This document shows, piece after piece, positions 33,597 to 42,864 of a stretch of 64,000 nucleotides of DNA. Source of the stretch: Candidatus Saccharimonadota bacterium (GTDB taxonomy: Bacteria; Patescibacteriota; Saccharimonadia; Saccharimonadales; Saccharimonadaceae); the NCBI GenBank assembly GCA_017514905.1, contig JAFWIK010000002.1, positions 35,321 through 99,320 on the forward strand, read 5' to 3'. Under the pieces are notes generated by a model that was not told the origin of the DNA, did not search any database, and saw only the letters and a program-made list of their open reading frames with translations. The position numbers were made by a program, and so were the translations under genes. Positions within the stretch are counted from its first letter, which is position 1. Every line of letters starts with the position of its first letter.

Positions 33597-35726
33597 ATGC
33601 TTAAAAGTAAGGAGGTTAAACTATCAAAAGGTTTTCAGTTGCCTTTTCTGTCGTATCGTTATTTACTTGTAGCTTTTACCCTTTTTGGAATTATAATTCT
33701 TTCCGACAACCATAATGTCTCTGCCTCCTCCGGCACTCTCACCATGTCCATTCCAGATAGCATCTCTCTCAATATCCTTCCATCTTCTTCTGGCACCTTT
33801 GCTTCTACTTCTGGCACGATTAGTGTAAGTACTACCTATGCTTCTGGCTATACGCTAGGCATTAAAGCCACTAGTTCTAATAACAATGCTCTGATTAATA
33901 CCTCAGATTCTTCTAAGACTATTCCATCTATCACTGCATCTATTTCTGAATCTACCTTCTCTACTAATAATACTTATAATGATAAATGGGGCTATAAACC
34001 AAGTAAACTTAATTCATCTGCTAACTCTAACTTTCTAGAAGCTCCTACTTCTACTACCACTACTACACTAGATCAAACTAGTACATCAAATAGCACTGCT
34101 AATACTTATACTATTACTTTAGGTACTAGACTCACTAATGCTACTGCTCCAGGTACCTATGAAAATACCTTTGTCTTTACCGTTCTAGCTAATCCTACAC
34201 CATATACCATTACTTATAATGCTAATGATGGAGCTAGTGGAGCTGATACTACTAATATGCCTACGCCAAACCCAAACTCATCTTCTACTTATGCTGATAC
34301 TGTCACCTTATCAAACACTGTTCCAGTAAGAGACGGTTATAACTTTAAAGGCTGGTGTACAGTTCAAGTAGCAGATGGTGCAGCATGCTCTGGTACTACA
34401 TACAATCCTGATGGCGGTGGGACTGATCTTACTTGGACACTAGACCAGACGGCTTCAACCAATTCACTCGCTATCTATGCCATGTGGGAGAGTGCAAGAT
34501 GTAGCGATACTTTATATAATTGCATTGCCACCGCCTGGGCAACTGAAGGCTCTAGAGTTCTAACCAACGATACCGATACTAATACTGGTATCCAAGCCGC
34601 TATCACAACCAGCAACTCCGGCGTATTCAAATACAACCCATCTACCTTTGGGGCATCTAGTGATGCTGCAAATACCAGTGATATCTATTTCTACCGTGGT
34701 ATCCTAGATACTACAGTAGGTAGTTATGGCAGCGATGGTGATAATACAGCTCACCCTAATACTGTCGTTCTCTCCTCTGCTAGTGAAAAATCCAGTCTTA
34801 CTACTTCAGATACTTGTTGGCGCATAGTCAGAACTACTGGTTCTGGTGGAGTAAAAATGATCTACCAAGGCAAGTGGACTGGTTCTACCTGTGCCAATGC
34901 CACTACCAATGCTCAGGTCACCACTTCGGCCTTCAGTGGCACTTCCAACACTTATCGTCAGATCGTCCGTGTAGGCTATACCTATAATTCTACTTATGCC
35001 ACTAATACCTCTCAGTCTGGCACTATTGCTCAAATCTTTGGTACTAATTCTAACCCAGAAGCTAACAATACGCGTTCTACTATCAAAGAATATATTGAAG
35101 ATACTTGGTATTCTAGTGCTATAGGATCAAGTAGTGGCCACGACTATACCAATATGCTAGAAGCTAGTGCTGGTTATTGTAATGATCGTACTATGAATAC
35201 ATCCACTGATTGGACTACTCCACTTGCTGAATCTTCCACCATCGCCTCCACCTACGGCACATCAGGCCAACAGGCTTACTATTTTGGCGCATATCCTAGA
35301 AATGTAACCACCAACCAACCACCATCTCTCACTTGTGGCAATAAATATAGCCAAATAGACCGTAGTACCGTAGACCTTTATCGCTACGTTTCTGGTAGTA
35401 CTGGCGTATCCAACCAGCTTAAATACCCAGCCGCTCTTCTCACTGCTGATGAAGCCGCCTTTGCAGGCTCTGGCTATAACTCATCCACTATCCCTTATCA
35501 TGCTAATTCGTTCCTGCGTTCCGGTTCTAACTTTTGGTTGCTGTCCCCTTACGGTCGCTTCTCGGGCGGTAATGCGTGCGGCTTCCGCCTGAGCTCGTAC
35601 GGCGGTCTCGGCTACGGCTACGTCTACAACACGTATGGTGTGCGTCCCGCCATTTCCCTCACCCCTGAAACTATGGCTGCAAATGGTACAGGAACCGCTG
35701 CAGATCCGTGGATAGTAAACCCGTAA
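33597..35726 (+). CDS. surface protein with Listeria-Bacteroides repeat and variable-looking C-terminus
   Basis: 709 residues. Start ATG 33597 lies 6 nt after TATAAT. An internal signal/anchor segment (YLLVAFTLFGIIILS) precedes a Ser/Thr-rich beta domain (about 45-205) akin to those of the other surface proteins, then a Listeria-Bacteroides repeat (YTITYNANDGASGADTTNMP, GYNFKGWCT, YAMWESA; about 207-300). A large domain ends with FWLLSPYGRFSGGNACGFRL and YGVRPAISLTPE, like DUF6273-type endings (WL-SP ... GVRPA). The coding DNA is T/A-ending in its codons except for 35505-35660, which is GC- and NNC-rich. No sortase signal is visible. Probably cell-surface exposed; ligand unknown. Confidence 0.75.
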   Translation: MLKSKEVKLSKGFQLPFLSYRYLLVAFTLFGIIILSDNHNVSASSGTLTMSIPDSISLNILPSSSGTFASTSGTISVSTTYASGYTLGIKATSSNNNALINTSDSSKTIPSITASISESTFSTNNTYNDKWGYKPSKLNSSANSNFLEAPTSTTTTTLDQTSTSNSTANTYTITLGTRLTNATAPGTYENTFVFTVLANPTPYTITYNANDGASGADTTNMPTPNPNSSSTYADTVTLSNTVPVRDGYNFKGWCTVQVADGAACSGTTYNPDGGGTDLTWTLDQTASTNSLAIYAMWESARCSDTLYNCIATAWATEGSRVLTNDTDTNTGIQAAITTSNSGVFKYNPSTFGASSDAANTSDIYFYRGILDTTVGSYGSDGDNTAHPNTVVLSSASEKSSLTTSDTCWRIVRTTGSGGVKMIYQGKWTGSTCANATTNAQVTTSAFSGTSNTYRQIVRVGYTYNSTYATNTSQSGTIAQIFGTNSNPEANNTRSTIKEYIEDTWYSSAIGSSSGHDYTNMLEASAGYCNDRTMNTSTDWTTPLAESSTIASTYGTSGQQAYYFGAYPRNVTTNQPPSLTCGNKYSQIDRSTVDLYRYVSGSTGVSNQLKYPAALLTADEAAFAGSGYNSSTIPYHANSFLRSGSNFWLLSPYGRFSGGNACGFRLSSYGGLGYGYVYNTYGVRPAISLTPETMAANGTGTAADPWIVNP

Positions 35727-35727
35727 G

Positions 35728-35804
35728 ATAGGCACTGCACTTTACAAGTTCCAGACACTAGCGAGCGAAAGCTCGCTTACCCTCCACCCCGATCCGGTGC
35801 CTAT
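35728..35804. terminator. hairpin structure after surface protein gene
   Basis: ATAGGCAC/GTGCCTAT arms enclose an inner hairpin, TAGCGAGC-GAAA-GCTCGCTTA (35759-35778). It starts just after the stop codon, so it probably ends or stabilises the transcript. No T run follows. Confidence 0.55.
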
Positions 35805-35860
35805 GAGCGCCGCATCCACTTCCAGTTTACAGCATAGCACAACAGTTAATAATTTGAGTA

Positions 35861-35875
35861 TGTTATAATAGTTCT
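35861..35875 (+). promoter_or_regulatory. extended -10 promoter of the acyl-CoA synthetase gene, leaderless
   Basis: TGTTATAAT, 6 nt (AGTTCT), ATG 35876. Confidence 0.75.
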
Positions 35876-37609
35876 ATGCCTTTAGAATATTTGTACAAAA
35901 AAATCAAAAACACTTTGCGCAAAATCGACATGAAGATCGAGCGCGCTAAATATGGTTACATCGATAAATTACCTCGCGACATCGAATATTTCGACGGTGG
36001 TCTCTACGACGCCATTTATGAATCATCTTGTAAATGGCCGCACAATACTGCCCTCGAATATTTTAACACACAGGTGACTTACAAAGAACTCATCAAAAAA
36101 ATCAACAAAGTTGCCGCTGCCCTCAAGGTTATGGGTGCCGAAAAAGGAGAGCGTATCACCGTCTGTATGCCTAATACCCCAGAGGCGATTTACATGTTTT
36201 ATGCCATCAACGAAATCGGCGCCGTGGCCAATATGATCCATCCGCTTTCTTCTGAAAAAGAGATTGAGGACTATTTGAACCAGGCGCATTCTAAAATCAT
36301 GCTTTGTATCGACGTGAGCTACCCGCGAGTCGAAAACATTGTCAAAAACACTGATGTGGAGCAGCTAGTGGTAGTTTCGCCTACCCGCTCGATGGACATG
36401 CTAGTGCGCCTAATCTACAAACTTACCAAAGGTCGTAAAAACCACATTAAAAAATCTCAGCGTGTAATTACCTGGGATCAATTCATGATGAAAGCTAATA
36501 AATTCGTCGGTAATCCGCACGCAAGGGTGAACTCAAAGGACGATGCTGTGATTCTCTACTCTGGTGGTACCACTGGCAAGCCCAAAGGCATCATTCTCTC
36601 AAACCTAAACTTTAACGCTCAAGCTCTTGGCGCCAAATACTTAGTCCCAGAGCTCTTTAAGACCGAATATTCCTTCATGGCCTTCTTACCGAATTTTCAC
36701 GCCTTTGGCCTCGGCTGCTGTATCCATATGCCGCTTTACTTTGGTGCGACCACCTTTCTCATCCCGCAGTTTAATCCTAAAAAATTCAAAAGCTATATCA
36801 CGAAATATAAAGTTAATATCTTGGTCGGTGTGCCATCGGTTTTTGAATATCTCACTAAGATCAAATTCAAAAAAGACCAACTAAAAACCGTGAAATTCGT
36901 AGTCTCGGGTGGCGATATGATCAGCATGTCAAGCAAAGAGACTGTCAATGATTTTCTGCATGAGCACGGTTCTAAGGCTGTAATCGAAAACGGCTATGGT
37001 CTGACCGAAGCTTCGGGTGGCTTTATTTTCTCGACCCCAAATGTCGCGGAAGACCCAGACGCTATCGGCTATCCATTGCCCGACAATGAAGTAATTATCC
37101 TAGGATTAAAGTCTAATAAGCCCGTTAAGAATGGTGAAGATGGCGAAATTTTGGTGCGCGGCTTGGCCGTGATGAAGGGTTATCTTGACAATCCGAAAGA
37201 AAATGAAGCTGCCTTTGTCACGGTTAACGGAAAAAAATATTTGCGAACAGGTGATATCGGCTACATGGATGATCGCGGCGTGGTGCATTTCCGCTCGCGG
37301 CTAAAACGCATGATTATTAGCAACGGCTATAATATTTATCCATCTACCATCGAAGATGCTACTTTGAAATGCAATAAAATCGCAAGCTGCGCCGCCGTTG
37401 GTAAACCCGATAAACTGCGCGGTGAAAAGATTGTCGTCTTTGCGGTTCTCGCTAAGGATGCTTCTGAGCACGCCGCCAAGAAGGAACTAGCAAGCATTTA
37501 TAAGAAATATCTTGCTAAGTACGAAATTCCACGCGAAATACGCTTCATTGACGAAATGCCGAAGACCAAGCTTGCCAAGGTTGACTTTAAAGCTCTGGAG
37601 CAATTGTAG
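35876..37609 (+). CDS. AMP-dependent acyl-CoA synthetase/ligase
   Basis: 577 residues, ANL superfamily. The adenylate motif is VILYSGGTTGKPKGIILSN, then GYGLTEASGG and RTGDIGYMDDRGVVHFRSRLKRMI, and the C-terminal lysine motif MPKTKLAKVDFK. These are the marks of enzymes that activate a carboxylic acid to acyl-AMP and then a thioester. The fatty acid is a plausible substrate, given the acyltransferase and cdsA nearby, and would suit an organism that scavenges host lipids (inference). No membrane segment. The last codons (CAATTGTAG) lie inside the arm of a large palindrome. Confidence 0.88.
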   Translation: MPLEYLYKKIKNTLRKIDMKIERAKYGYIDKLPRDIEYFDGGLYDAIYESSCKWPHNTALEYFNTQVTYKELIKKINKVAAALKVMGAEKGERITVCMPNTPEAIYMFYAINEIGAVANMIHPLSSEKEIEDYLNQAHSKIMLCIDVSYPRVENIVKNTDVEQLVVVSPTRSMDMLVRLIYKLTKGRKNHIKKSQRVITWDQFMMKANKFVGNPHARVNSKDDAVILYSGGTTGKPKGIILSNLNFNAQALGAKYLVPELFKTEYSFMAFLPNFHAFGLGCCIHMPLYFGATTFLIPQFNPKKFKSYITKYKVNILVGVPSVFEYLTKIKFKKDQLKTVKFVVSGGDMISMSSKETVNDFLHEHGSKAVIENGYGLTEASGGFIFSTPNVAEDPDAIGYPLPDNEVIILGLKSNKPVKNGEDGEILVRGLAVMKGYLDNPKENEAAFVTVNGKKYLRTGDIGYMDDRGVVHFRSRLKRMIISNGYNIYPSTIEDATLKCNKIASCAAVGKPDKLRGEKIVVFAVLAKDASEHAAKKELASIYKKYLAKYEIPREIRFIDEMPKTKLAKVDFKALEQL

Positions 37610-37795
37610 AGATTTAAAATAAGAGTTTTGCGAGCATTTTTGTGAGCCCACGAAGTTTTTTGGAATTTTAGGAAATTTTTGCAGCGAGACCCCCATCCGG
37701 CGTGAGACGCAAAAATTTCCGTAAAGAAATTCCAAAAAACTTCCTGGCGCGAATCAAACCGCGAACAAAACCTTATTTTAAATTTCTATAAATTG
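37601..37795. repeat. palindromic element spanning the convergent acyl-CoA synthetase and recR ends
   Basis: About 195 bp. Outer arms CAATTGTAGAGATTTAAAATA and the complement of the right end match with few differences, and the inner arms GAAGTTTTTTGGAATTT and AAATTTTTGC pair exactly. Both flanking stop codons (TAG of each gene) are inside the arms. Confidence 0.9.
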
Positions 37796-38391
37796 GTTCT
37801 ATTCTCCAAAGCTGCACTGAGAGTGATTTGATCAGCATACGACAAATCTACACCGAGCGGTAATCCCCGTGCTAATCTAGTCAATTTCAGATTTGGGTTT
37901 TGCTCGTGTAACATCTTTTCGAGCAGCAGTGCCGTGGATTCGCCCTCTACGGACGGATTGGTGGCGATAATCACTTCCTTAACATTGTCATCATTCACGC
38001 GCTTAATTAGCTCACCAATGTGAAGCTGCTCTGGCGTAATGCCATCAATCGGCGAAACTGCGCCACCTAGTACGTGATAAGTGCCTTTGTAGGCTTTAGT
38101 TTGTTCAATTGCATAAATATCCAGCGGCTCTTCTACAACTAAAACCGTTGTTTTATCGCGTGAGGGATCGGTATAAAGTGGCGACATTTCTTCGCTCGCA
38201 TCAATCAGAGCAAAAGTTATCGGACAAGATTTAACTTGGGCATGTAAAGCTTTGAGTGAGTCAGAAATAGTAGACGCAACTTTGTCGTCGGCTTTAAAAA
38301 GATAGTAAGCGTACCTTTCAGCCGTACGTGGCCCCACGCCAGGCAAACGCCCTAGCGCATCAATAACATTCAAAAGAGCCTGTGGCAGCAT
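37786..38391 (-). CDS. recR: recombination protein RecR without zinc-finger cysteines
   Basis: 201 residues. Helix-hairpin-helix LPGVGPRTAERYAYYL at the N-terminus and a Toprim domain (TTVLVVEEPLDIYAIEQT, then TNPSVEGESTALLL) as in RecR, which loads RecA with RecF/RecO at gaps. The zinc finger that normally sits between them (CxxC-x-CxxC) is reduced to KSCPITFALIDASEEMSPLY with one Cys, so zinc binding is lost. The start is directly after the ybaB stop, the usual ybaB-recR arrangement. The stop lies within the large palindrome. Confidence 0.93.
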   Translation of the reverse strand: MLPQALLNVIDALGRLPGVGPRTAERYAYYLFKADDKVASTISDSLKALHAQVKSCPITFALIDASEEMSPLYTDPSRDKTTVLVVEEPLDIYAIEQTKAYKGTYHVLGGAVSPIDGITPEQLHIGELIKRVNDDNVKEVIIATNPSVEGESTALLLEKMLHEQNPNLKLTRLARGLPLGVDLSYADQITLSAALENRTNL

Positions 38392-38697
38392 TTACATTCC
38401 GCCAAGGCCGAGGTTAGAAAGGCCACCCATTAGAGGCTTCATTTTATCAGTTGCAATTTCCTGCGCTTTAGCAAAACCATCACGCATACAATTTTCAATC
38501 CAGCGTTCTAACTCATGGATATCATCAAAATCAATCTTTTCTGGGTCCAGTTTAACTTTTTTAACTTTTAGTTCCCCGTTGATTTGTACTACTACCGCCC
38601 CATCACCGGCTTCCACTTCTACAATTTCGTTTTTGAGCTCTTTTTGAGCTTTTCTTAATTGATTTAATAGTTTCATTTGGTCCATTGTTTGACCCAT
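38392..38697 (-). CDS. ybaB: YbaB/EbfC nucleoid-associated protein
   Basis: 101 residues: MDQMKLLNQLRKAQKELKNE, a central VVVQINGELKVKKVKLDP and a helical end with a Gly-rich tail (GGLSNLGLGGM). YbaB dimers bind DNA and are almost always encoded before recR, as here, where the next gene starts one base after the stop. The upstream GT-C gene ends 1 nt before it, so all three are probably one operon. Confidence 0.93.
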   Translation of the reverse strand: MGQTMDQMKLLNQLRKAQKELKNEIVEVEAGDGAVVVQINGELKVKKVKLDPEKIDFDDIHELERWIENCMRDGFAKAQEIATDKMKPLMGGLSNLGLGGM

Positions 38698-38698
38698 T

Positions 38699-40144
38699 TT
38701 ATTCTCCTTCCGTTTTCTCGGTGTAAGTATATAGATATATTATATCAGAATTGTCGCGCTTTGGCGAGGTGATAATGCGTGAGAGCGAGTAAGACTCATC
38801 GTCGTCAAGCTTGCCCATTACAGCTAGCTTTTCTTCTTTTTCAGCCTTATCAATTACTTTAATATCAGAAGATTTCTCGAGAATCTTGTAAAAATCAAAA
38901 TGGTCATGAACTAGAAGTTTTTCGTCCGTTAGATTCTTTTTAATAATGCTAAGATTGTCAGTAAATTCGTCAGCGACACTTGGATTGTAGCGGTAGCCGT
39001 AGATATATTGGAGTAATGCTGGGATAATCATAATTCCGAACAAAATAGTAAGTGGTATTAGTGCCGAAATCCGCGCATAAGGGTTTTCTGGAAAAAGTCC
39101 ATACCACTTTTCGAGCAGATATTTCAAGCCGTGTGCTACCAAAATTGAAAACGGCAGGATAAAGAATATAATTGCATTAGGGTTGAAACCGGTAATGAGC
39201 AAACCAAATATAATTAAAATTGAAGCGATTGAATTGCGTGAGGCAAAGAAGCCTTTAGTGGTAGAAAAGAGGCCGATGAGAGATAAAGCAAAAATTGGCA
39301 GACTCATCAGCGGCGATAAGAAAACACTAGCTATCCCGCCGGAATGCCATGAAAACAGTGGCGTGAGCCCAGAAGCAATATTATTAAAGAAATTACCAAT
39401 CTGAAAATCAGGCGCAAACAATAGTTCTATAAGAGTTTGAGGATGATGGAAAATACTGATCCCGATTACAGTAAATCCAGCCGCAATTATTAAAAATACT
39501 AATGTAAGAGGTAGCTTTGGTAGATTTTTGACGATAAATCTGAGATGAGGCTGCGCTAACACAAAGACTACGCAAAACACCGCAAAGTAAAGCATGTATG
39601 GTGTAAAAATCGAAAACAGCATCGTAATTGCGAAAATAAAACTATACAGTGGTTTTGGTCGTTTCTCTCCTTGAATTTTGGAGCCGAGCCAGAGTAGAAG
39701 TGTTGGCCAGAACACTAGCATAATTAGAGGAGTTCCTGATCCCGCTAGAAATAGGAATGGCGTTGAAAGGACCATTAAACACGAAGCTAATAGCGAGACG
39801 TTACTCTTAAACCACCTGGATAGAAGTAGTATCAAAAGAAGACCTAAGAATAACCCCACGATAATACTAGGCAGTTTTATCGTATAGGCAGATAGTCCAA
39901 ACCAGCTGATTGAAAACTTCTGCACTATGCGATAAGGTAAATCTACGATATCACCGTTTAGAATGCTGTCTTTGCTTAGATAATATGAATTAGAAGCAGA
40001 TTCGATTTCGGCTTCAGAAAGACCCTTTTGCGCTACAGTAGGTAGTGAAATTAAAAGAAATATAAAAGCTAGTCCTAACACAATATAGCCAATTACGAAC
40101 CTGTATCGATACAAAAAAAGTTTAGAAATAATAATTCTCTTCAC
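38699..40144 (-). CDS. GT-C type membrane glycosyltransferase, PMT/ArnT-like
   Basis: 481 residues with roughly ten to twelve membrane segments. After the first helix comes a periplasmic loop (LSEAEIESASNSYYLSKDSI) with acidic residues, where the family has its catalytic DE, and KLPSIIVGLFLGLLLILLLS is the typical second helix; a soluble C-terminal part follows (about 410-481). These enzymes move sugars from lipid carriers to proteins or lipids. Start: GTG 40144, exactly 6 nt after TATAAT. Substrate unknown. Confidence 0.65.
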   Translation of the reverse strand: MKRIIISKLFLYRYRFVIGYIVLGLAFIFLLISLPTVAQKGLSEAEIESASNSYYLSKDSILNGDIVDLPYRIVQKFSISWFGLSAYTIKLPSIIVGLFLGLLLILLLSRWFKSNVSLLASCLMVLSTPFLFLAGSGTPLIMLVFWPTLLLWLGSKIQGEKRPKPLYSFIFAITMLFSIFTPYMLYFAVFCVVFVLAQPHLRFIVKNLPKLPLTLVFLIIAAGFTVIGISIFHHPQTLIELLFAPDFQIGNFFNNIASGLTPLFSWHSGGIASVFLSPLMSLPIFALSLIGLFSTTKGFFASRNSIASILIIFGLLITGFNPNAIIFFILPFSILVAHGLKYLLEKWYGLFPENPYARISALIPLTILFGIMIIPALLQYIYGYRYNPSVADEFTDNLSIIKKNLTDEKLLVHDHFDFYKILEKSSDIKVIDKAEKEEKLAVMGKLDDDESYSLSRIITSPKRDNSDIIYLYTYTEKTEGE

Positions 40145-40159
40145 CACTCCATTATAACA
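40145..40159 (-). promoter_or_regulatory. extended -10 promoter with leaderless GTG start
   Basis: TGTTATAAT on the minus strand, 6 nt (GGAGTG), then GTG 40144. Confidence 0.65.
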
Positions 40160-40163
40160 TAAG

Positions 40164-41525
40164 CTAATGCTCTTTGTCGAGCGACATAAATCTGAGTAAC
40201 TCTGGGTGGAAGTAAAGCTCAATTTTGCCAACTGCGCCATGACGGTGTTTGGCTATTAAAAGCTCAGTAATATGGGTCTCTTCATAATTGTCGTCATTTT
40301 GCTTGTAATAATCAGGGCGGTGCAAGAACATCACAAGATCAGCATCCTGCTCAATGGAGCCTGACTCGCGTAAATCGGACAGAACCGGTCTTGGATCATC
40401 ACGACCAGTAACATTACGCGAAAGCTGCGCGAGAGCCACTACTGGTATTTCTAGCTCACGCGCCAAAATTTTTAATCCTCGAGATATTTCAGTTACTTCC
40501 TGCACGCGATTCCCTGCGTAACGATCCGAACCTGACAGTAGCTGTAGATAGTCCAAAATAATAATTCCAATATCATGGTCATGTATTGCCCTCCGGGCTT
40601 TGTTGCGAAGTTCCACGATCGTCATCGAACTTGTATCGTCGATATAAATCGGTATTTCATCCATTTCGGCGAGTGCATCCCCGATTTTTTGAAACTCTTC
40701 GTCGGATAAATTGCCAGTACGCATTTTCCAGTTATCGACACCCGAAACGTCTGAAATCATCCGATCAATGATCTCGTTAGCCGCCATCTCCATGGAGAAA
40801 AACAGTACGCCTTTCTTATTAATACTGGCGATATTGTAAGCCAAATTTTGTGCGAAAGTAGTTTTACCCATAGCCGGGCGGGCACCTACGATAATTAAAT
40901 CGCCCTTTTGAAATCCTGCCGTCTTTTTATCAATATCGCGAAACCCAGTCTTGAGGCCGCGCAAAGCGCCTTTGTTTTTATGTAATTCTTCAATGCGGTC
41001 AAATGCATCAGCTAGCAAATCATCCATCGCCACGTAATCGCTTTTGATGATCTTGTCGGACACTTCAAAGAGGTCCTTTTCTGCCGCGCCGATTAAGTTG
41101 TCTACGTCGGCTCCTTCTTCGTAAGCTTTGTCGGCGATATTATTACCTGCCTTAATTAACCGTCGTCTCACCGCAGCCTTCTCTACGATCTCTGCATAGG
41201 CTTTTGCATGCGCTGCAGCAGGTGTAAAATTAGATAGTTCCGTGAGATATGGTGCACCGCCGATTTCGCGGAGTTTTTTTCTAGCTTTCAATTCGCTGGT
41301 GAGCGTTAAAAGATCAATTGGCTTGTGCTGATCGTAAATATGCATCATAGCCTCAAAAATCGTTTGATGTCGTACATCATAAAAATCCTGAGGTCGGAGA
41401 ATAGTTAGAATTTCTGGTAAAGCCGCATCAGAAAGCATAATTGCACCAAGCAGCGATTTCTCTGCGGTGATGTCTTGTGGCGGCACTCTGCCGTCGGTTT
41501 TAGAATGGGTTACCTCCTCCGTCAT
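40164..41525 (-). CDS. dnaB: replicative DNA helicase DnaB
   Basis: 453 residues. N-terminal collar domain (AEKSLLGAIMLSDAALPEIL) and RecA-like motor with Walker A GARPAMGKTTFAQNLA, ILDYLQLLSG (Walker B region) and LRESGSIEQDADLVMFLHR. It unwinds DNA at the replication fork. A GGAGAGG site precedes the ATG, which lies inside dnaX (26-bp overlap), so the clamp-loader and helicase genes form one operon. Confidence 0.95.
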   Translation of the reverse strand: MTEEVTHSKTDGRVPPQDITAEKSLLGAIMLSDAALPEILTILRPQDFYDVRHQTIFEAMMHIYDQHKPIDLLTLTSELKARKKLREIGGAPYLTELSNFTPAAAHAKAYAEIVEKAAVRRRLIKAGNNIADKAYEEGADVDNLIGAAEKDLFEVSDKIIKSDYVAMDDLLADAFDRIEELHKNKGALRGLKTGFRDIDKKTAGFQKGDLIIVGARPAMGKTTFAQNLAYNIASINKKGVLFFSMEMAANEIIDRMISDVSGVDNWKMRTGNLSDEEFQKIGDALAEMDEIPIYIDDTSSMTIVELRNKARRAIHDHDIGIIILDYLQLLSGSDRYAGNRVQEVTEISRGLKILARELEIPVVALAQLSRNVTGRDDPRPVLSDLRESGSIEQDADLVMFLHRPDYYKQNDDNYEETHITELLIAKHRHGAVGKIELYFHPELLRFMSLDKEH

Positions 41526-42849
41526 TTTTTACCTCTCCACCCATTATATCAGAAATTTTATTCAAAGTCTCGTCTTTTTGTGCAGAACTTGGCATTTCAC
41601 CAGCTTCATGTATAACAACTTTTATTTCGCCTGCTAACTTATTCAAAATCGATCGATTATTATCGCGAGTTAAAATCGTATGAACGATTTTCTTTTGTGG
41701 ATATAATTCGAGTACATTATTATTAAACTGATGTGTGGTTTTGAGAAGCTGAGAATAAATTGCGTCGCTCGTAACTTTCATTTCGTCCATGAATTTTCCC
41801 CAGTCAAATTCGATATTCGAATGAACCAACGTCTCGGGAGTGTTTTCTTTTATCTCGGGCTGGGGCTTGGCAGGCTTTTCAGTTGCTAGAGCGTTTTGGG
41901 CAGGAGGTTGTTTAGAAGCTGTGGAGCTATTAGTAGCCAGAGCGACGAGAAGCTTTGCTTCAGCAAACGGGGCTCTAGTTTCAGGCAATTTATTTAAAAG
42001 CGGTAGTAATTCCGGAGTCGGATCATTTAGGATATAATCAACCATCTCCTCAGCTAGAGTCTCAGGTTTTACACCGGTAGACAGCAGCTCGCGCAAAAGT
42101 GTAGAGATTGCATTCAGATCCTGTTTTACATAGTATTTTAGAAGTTCTGCGATCTTTTCGTCTTGTGGTAGACCCATAGCACTGATCACCATTTCTTTGG
42201 TAATTTCTTTTGAAGAAAGTGTCGAAATTTGATCTAGTAAACTTAGCGTATCGCGAAATGAACCGCCGCCATGTTTAACAATTAAATCCAATGCATCGTC
42301 TTTGATCGGGATTTTCTCTTGCTTTGTAATTCTTTTAAGATAGTCTAGCATGATTTGGTGATCAGCTAGTTTAAAAACGTAGGTCTGAGCACGTGAGGTG
42401 ATTGTCACCGGCACCTTGTAGGCATCGGTCGTTGCCATGATAAAAATCGCGTGTGCTGGCGGCTCCTCAAGAGTCTTAAGCAGCGCATTGAAGGCCTCTT
42501 TGGTCAGCATATGGACCTCATCGATGATATAAACTTTGTATTTACCTTTGGTTGGTGCAATCATCACCTTTTCGCGCAGATCTCTAATATTGTCGATTCC
42601 ACGATTAGAGGCTCCATCAATTTCTATAATATCAACGTAATCATCTTCTAGCTCGTATTTAAAATCATTTACGGCATGCGCCAAAATTCGAGCGACCGAA
42701 GTCTTGCCACAGCCTCTCGGACCCACAAAAAGGTAAGCATGGCTAATTTTTCCAGCCTTTAGAGCACTCATCAACGGCTTCATTACTTGAGGTTGACCCA
42801 CCACATCCTCAAGCCTGAGGGGCCGATACTTCCGATATAACGTCTTCAT
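41500..42849 (-). CDS. dnaX: DNA polymerase III gamma/tau subunit, no zinc module
   Basis: 449 residues. AAA+ clamp-loader motor: YRKYRPLRLEDVVGQ, Walker A GPRGCGKTSVARIL, Walker B YIIDEVHMLTKEAFNALLK, sensor ATTDAYKVPVTITSRAQTY. Between Walker A and DGASN the family has a zinc-binding four-cysteine module; here the stretch is NDFKYELEDDYVDIIEI and has no cysteine. The C-terminal part (about 330-449) is short and variable, ending KNDGGGNPF, shorter than a full tau. Leaderless start 6 nt after TATAAT. Confidence 0.93.
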   Translation of the reverse strand: MKTLYRKYRPLRLEDVVGQPQVMKPLMSALKAGKISHAYLFVGPRGCGKTSVARILAHAVNDFKYELEDDYVDIIEIDGASNRGIDNIRDLREKVMIAPTKGKYKVYIIDEVHMLTKEAFNALLKTLEEPPAHAIFIMATTDAYKVPVTITSRAQTYVFKLADHQIMLDYLKRITKQEKIPIKDDALDLIVKHGGGSFRDTLSLLDQISTLSSKEITKEMVISAMGLPQDEKIAELLKYYVKQDLNAISTLLRELLSTGVKPETLAEEMVDYILNDPTPELLPLLNKLPETRAPFAEAKLLVALATNSSTASKQPPAQNALATEKPAKPQPEIKENTPETLVHSNIEFDWGKFMDEMKVTSDAIYSQLLKTTHQFNNNVLELYPQKKIVHTILTRDNNRSILNKLAGEIKVVIHEAGEMPSSAQKDETLNKISDIMGGEVKNDGGGNPF

Positions 42850-42864
42850 CTTTTTATTATAACG
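42850..42864 (-). promoter_or_regulatory. -10 promoter of dnaX-dnaB, leaderless
   Basis: TATAAT at 42861-42856 on the minus strand, 6 nt (AAAAAG) before ATG 42849. Confidence 0.65.
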
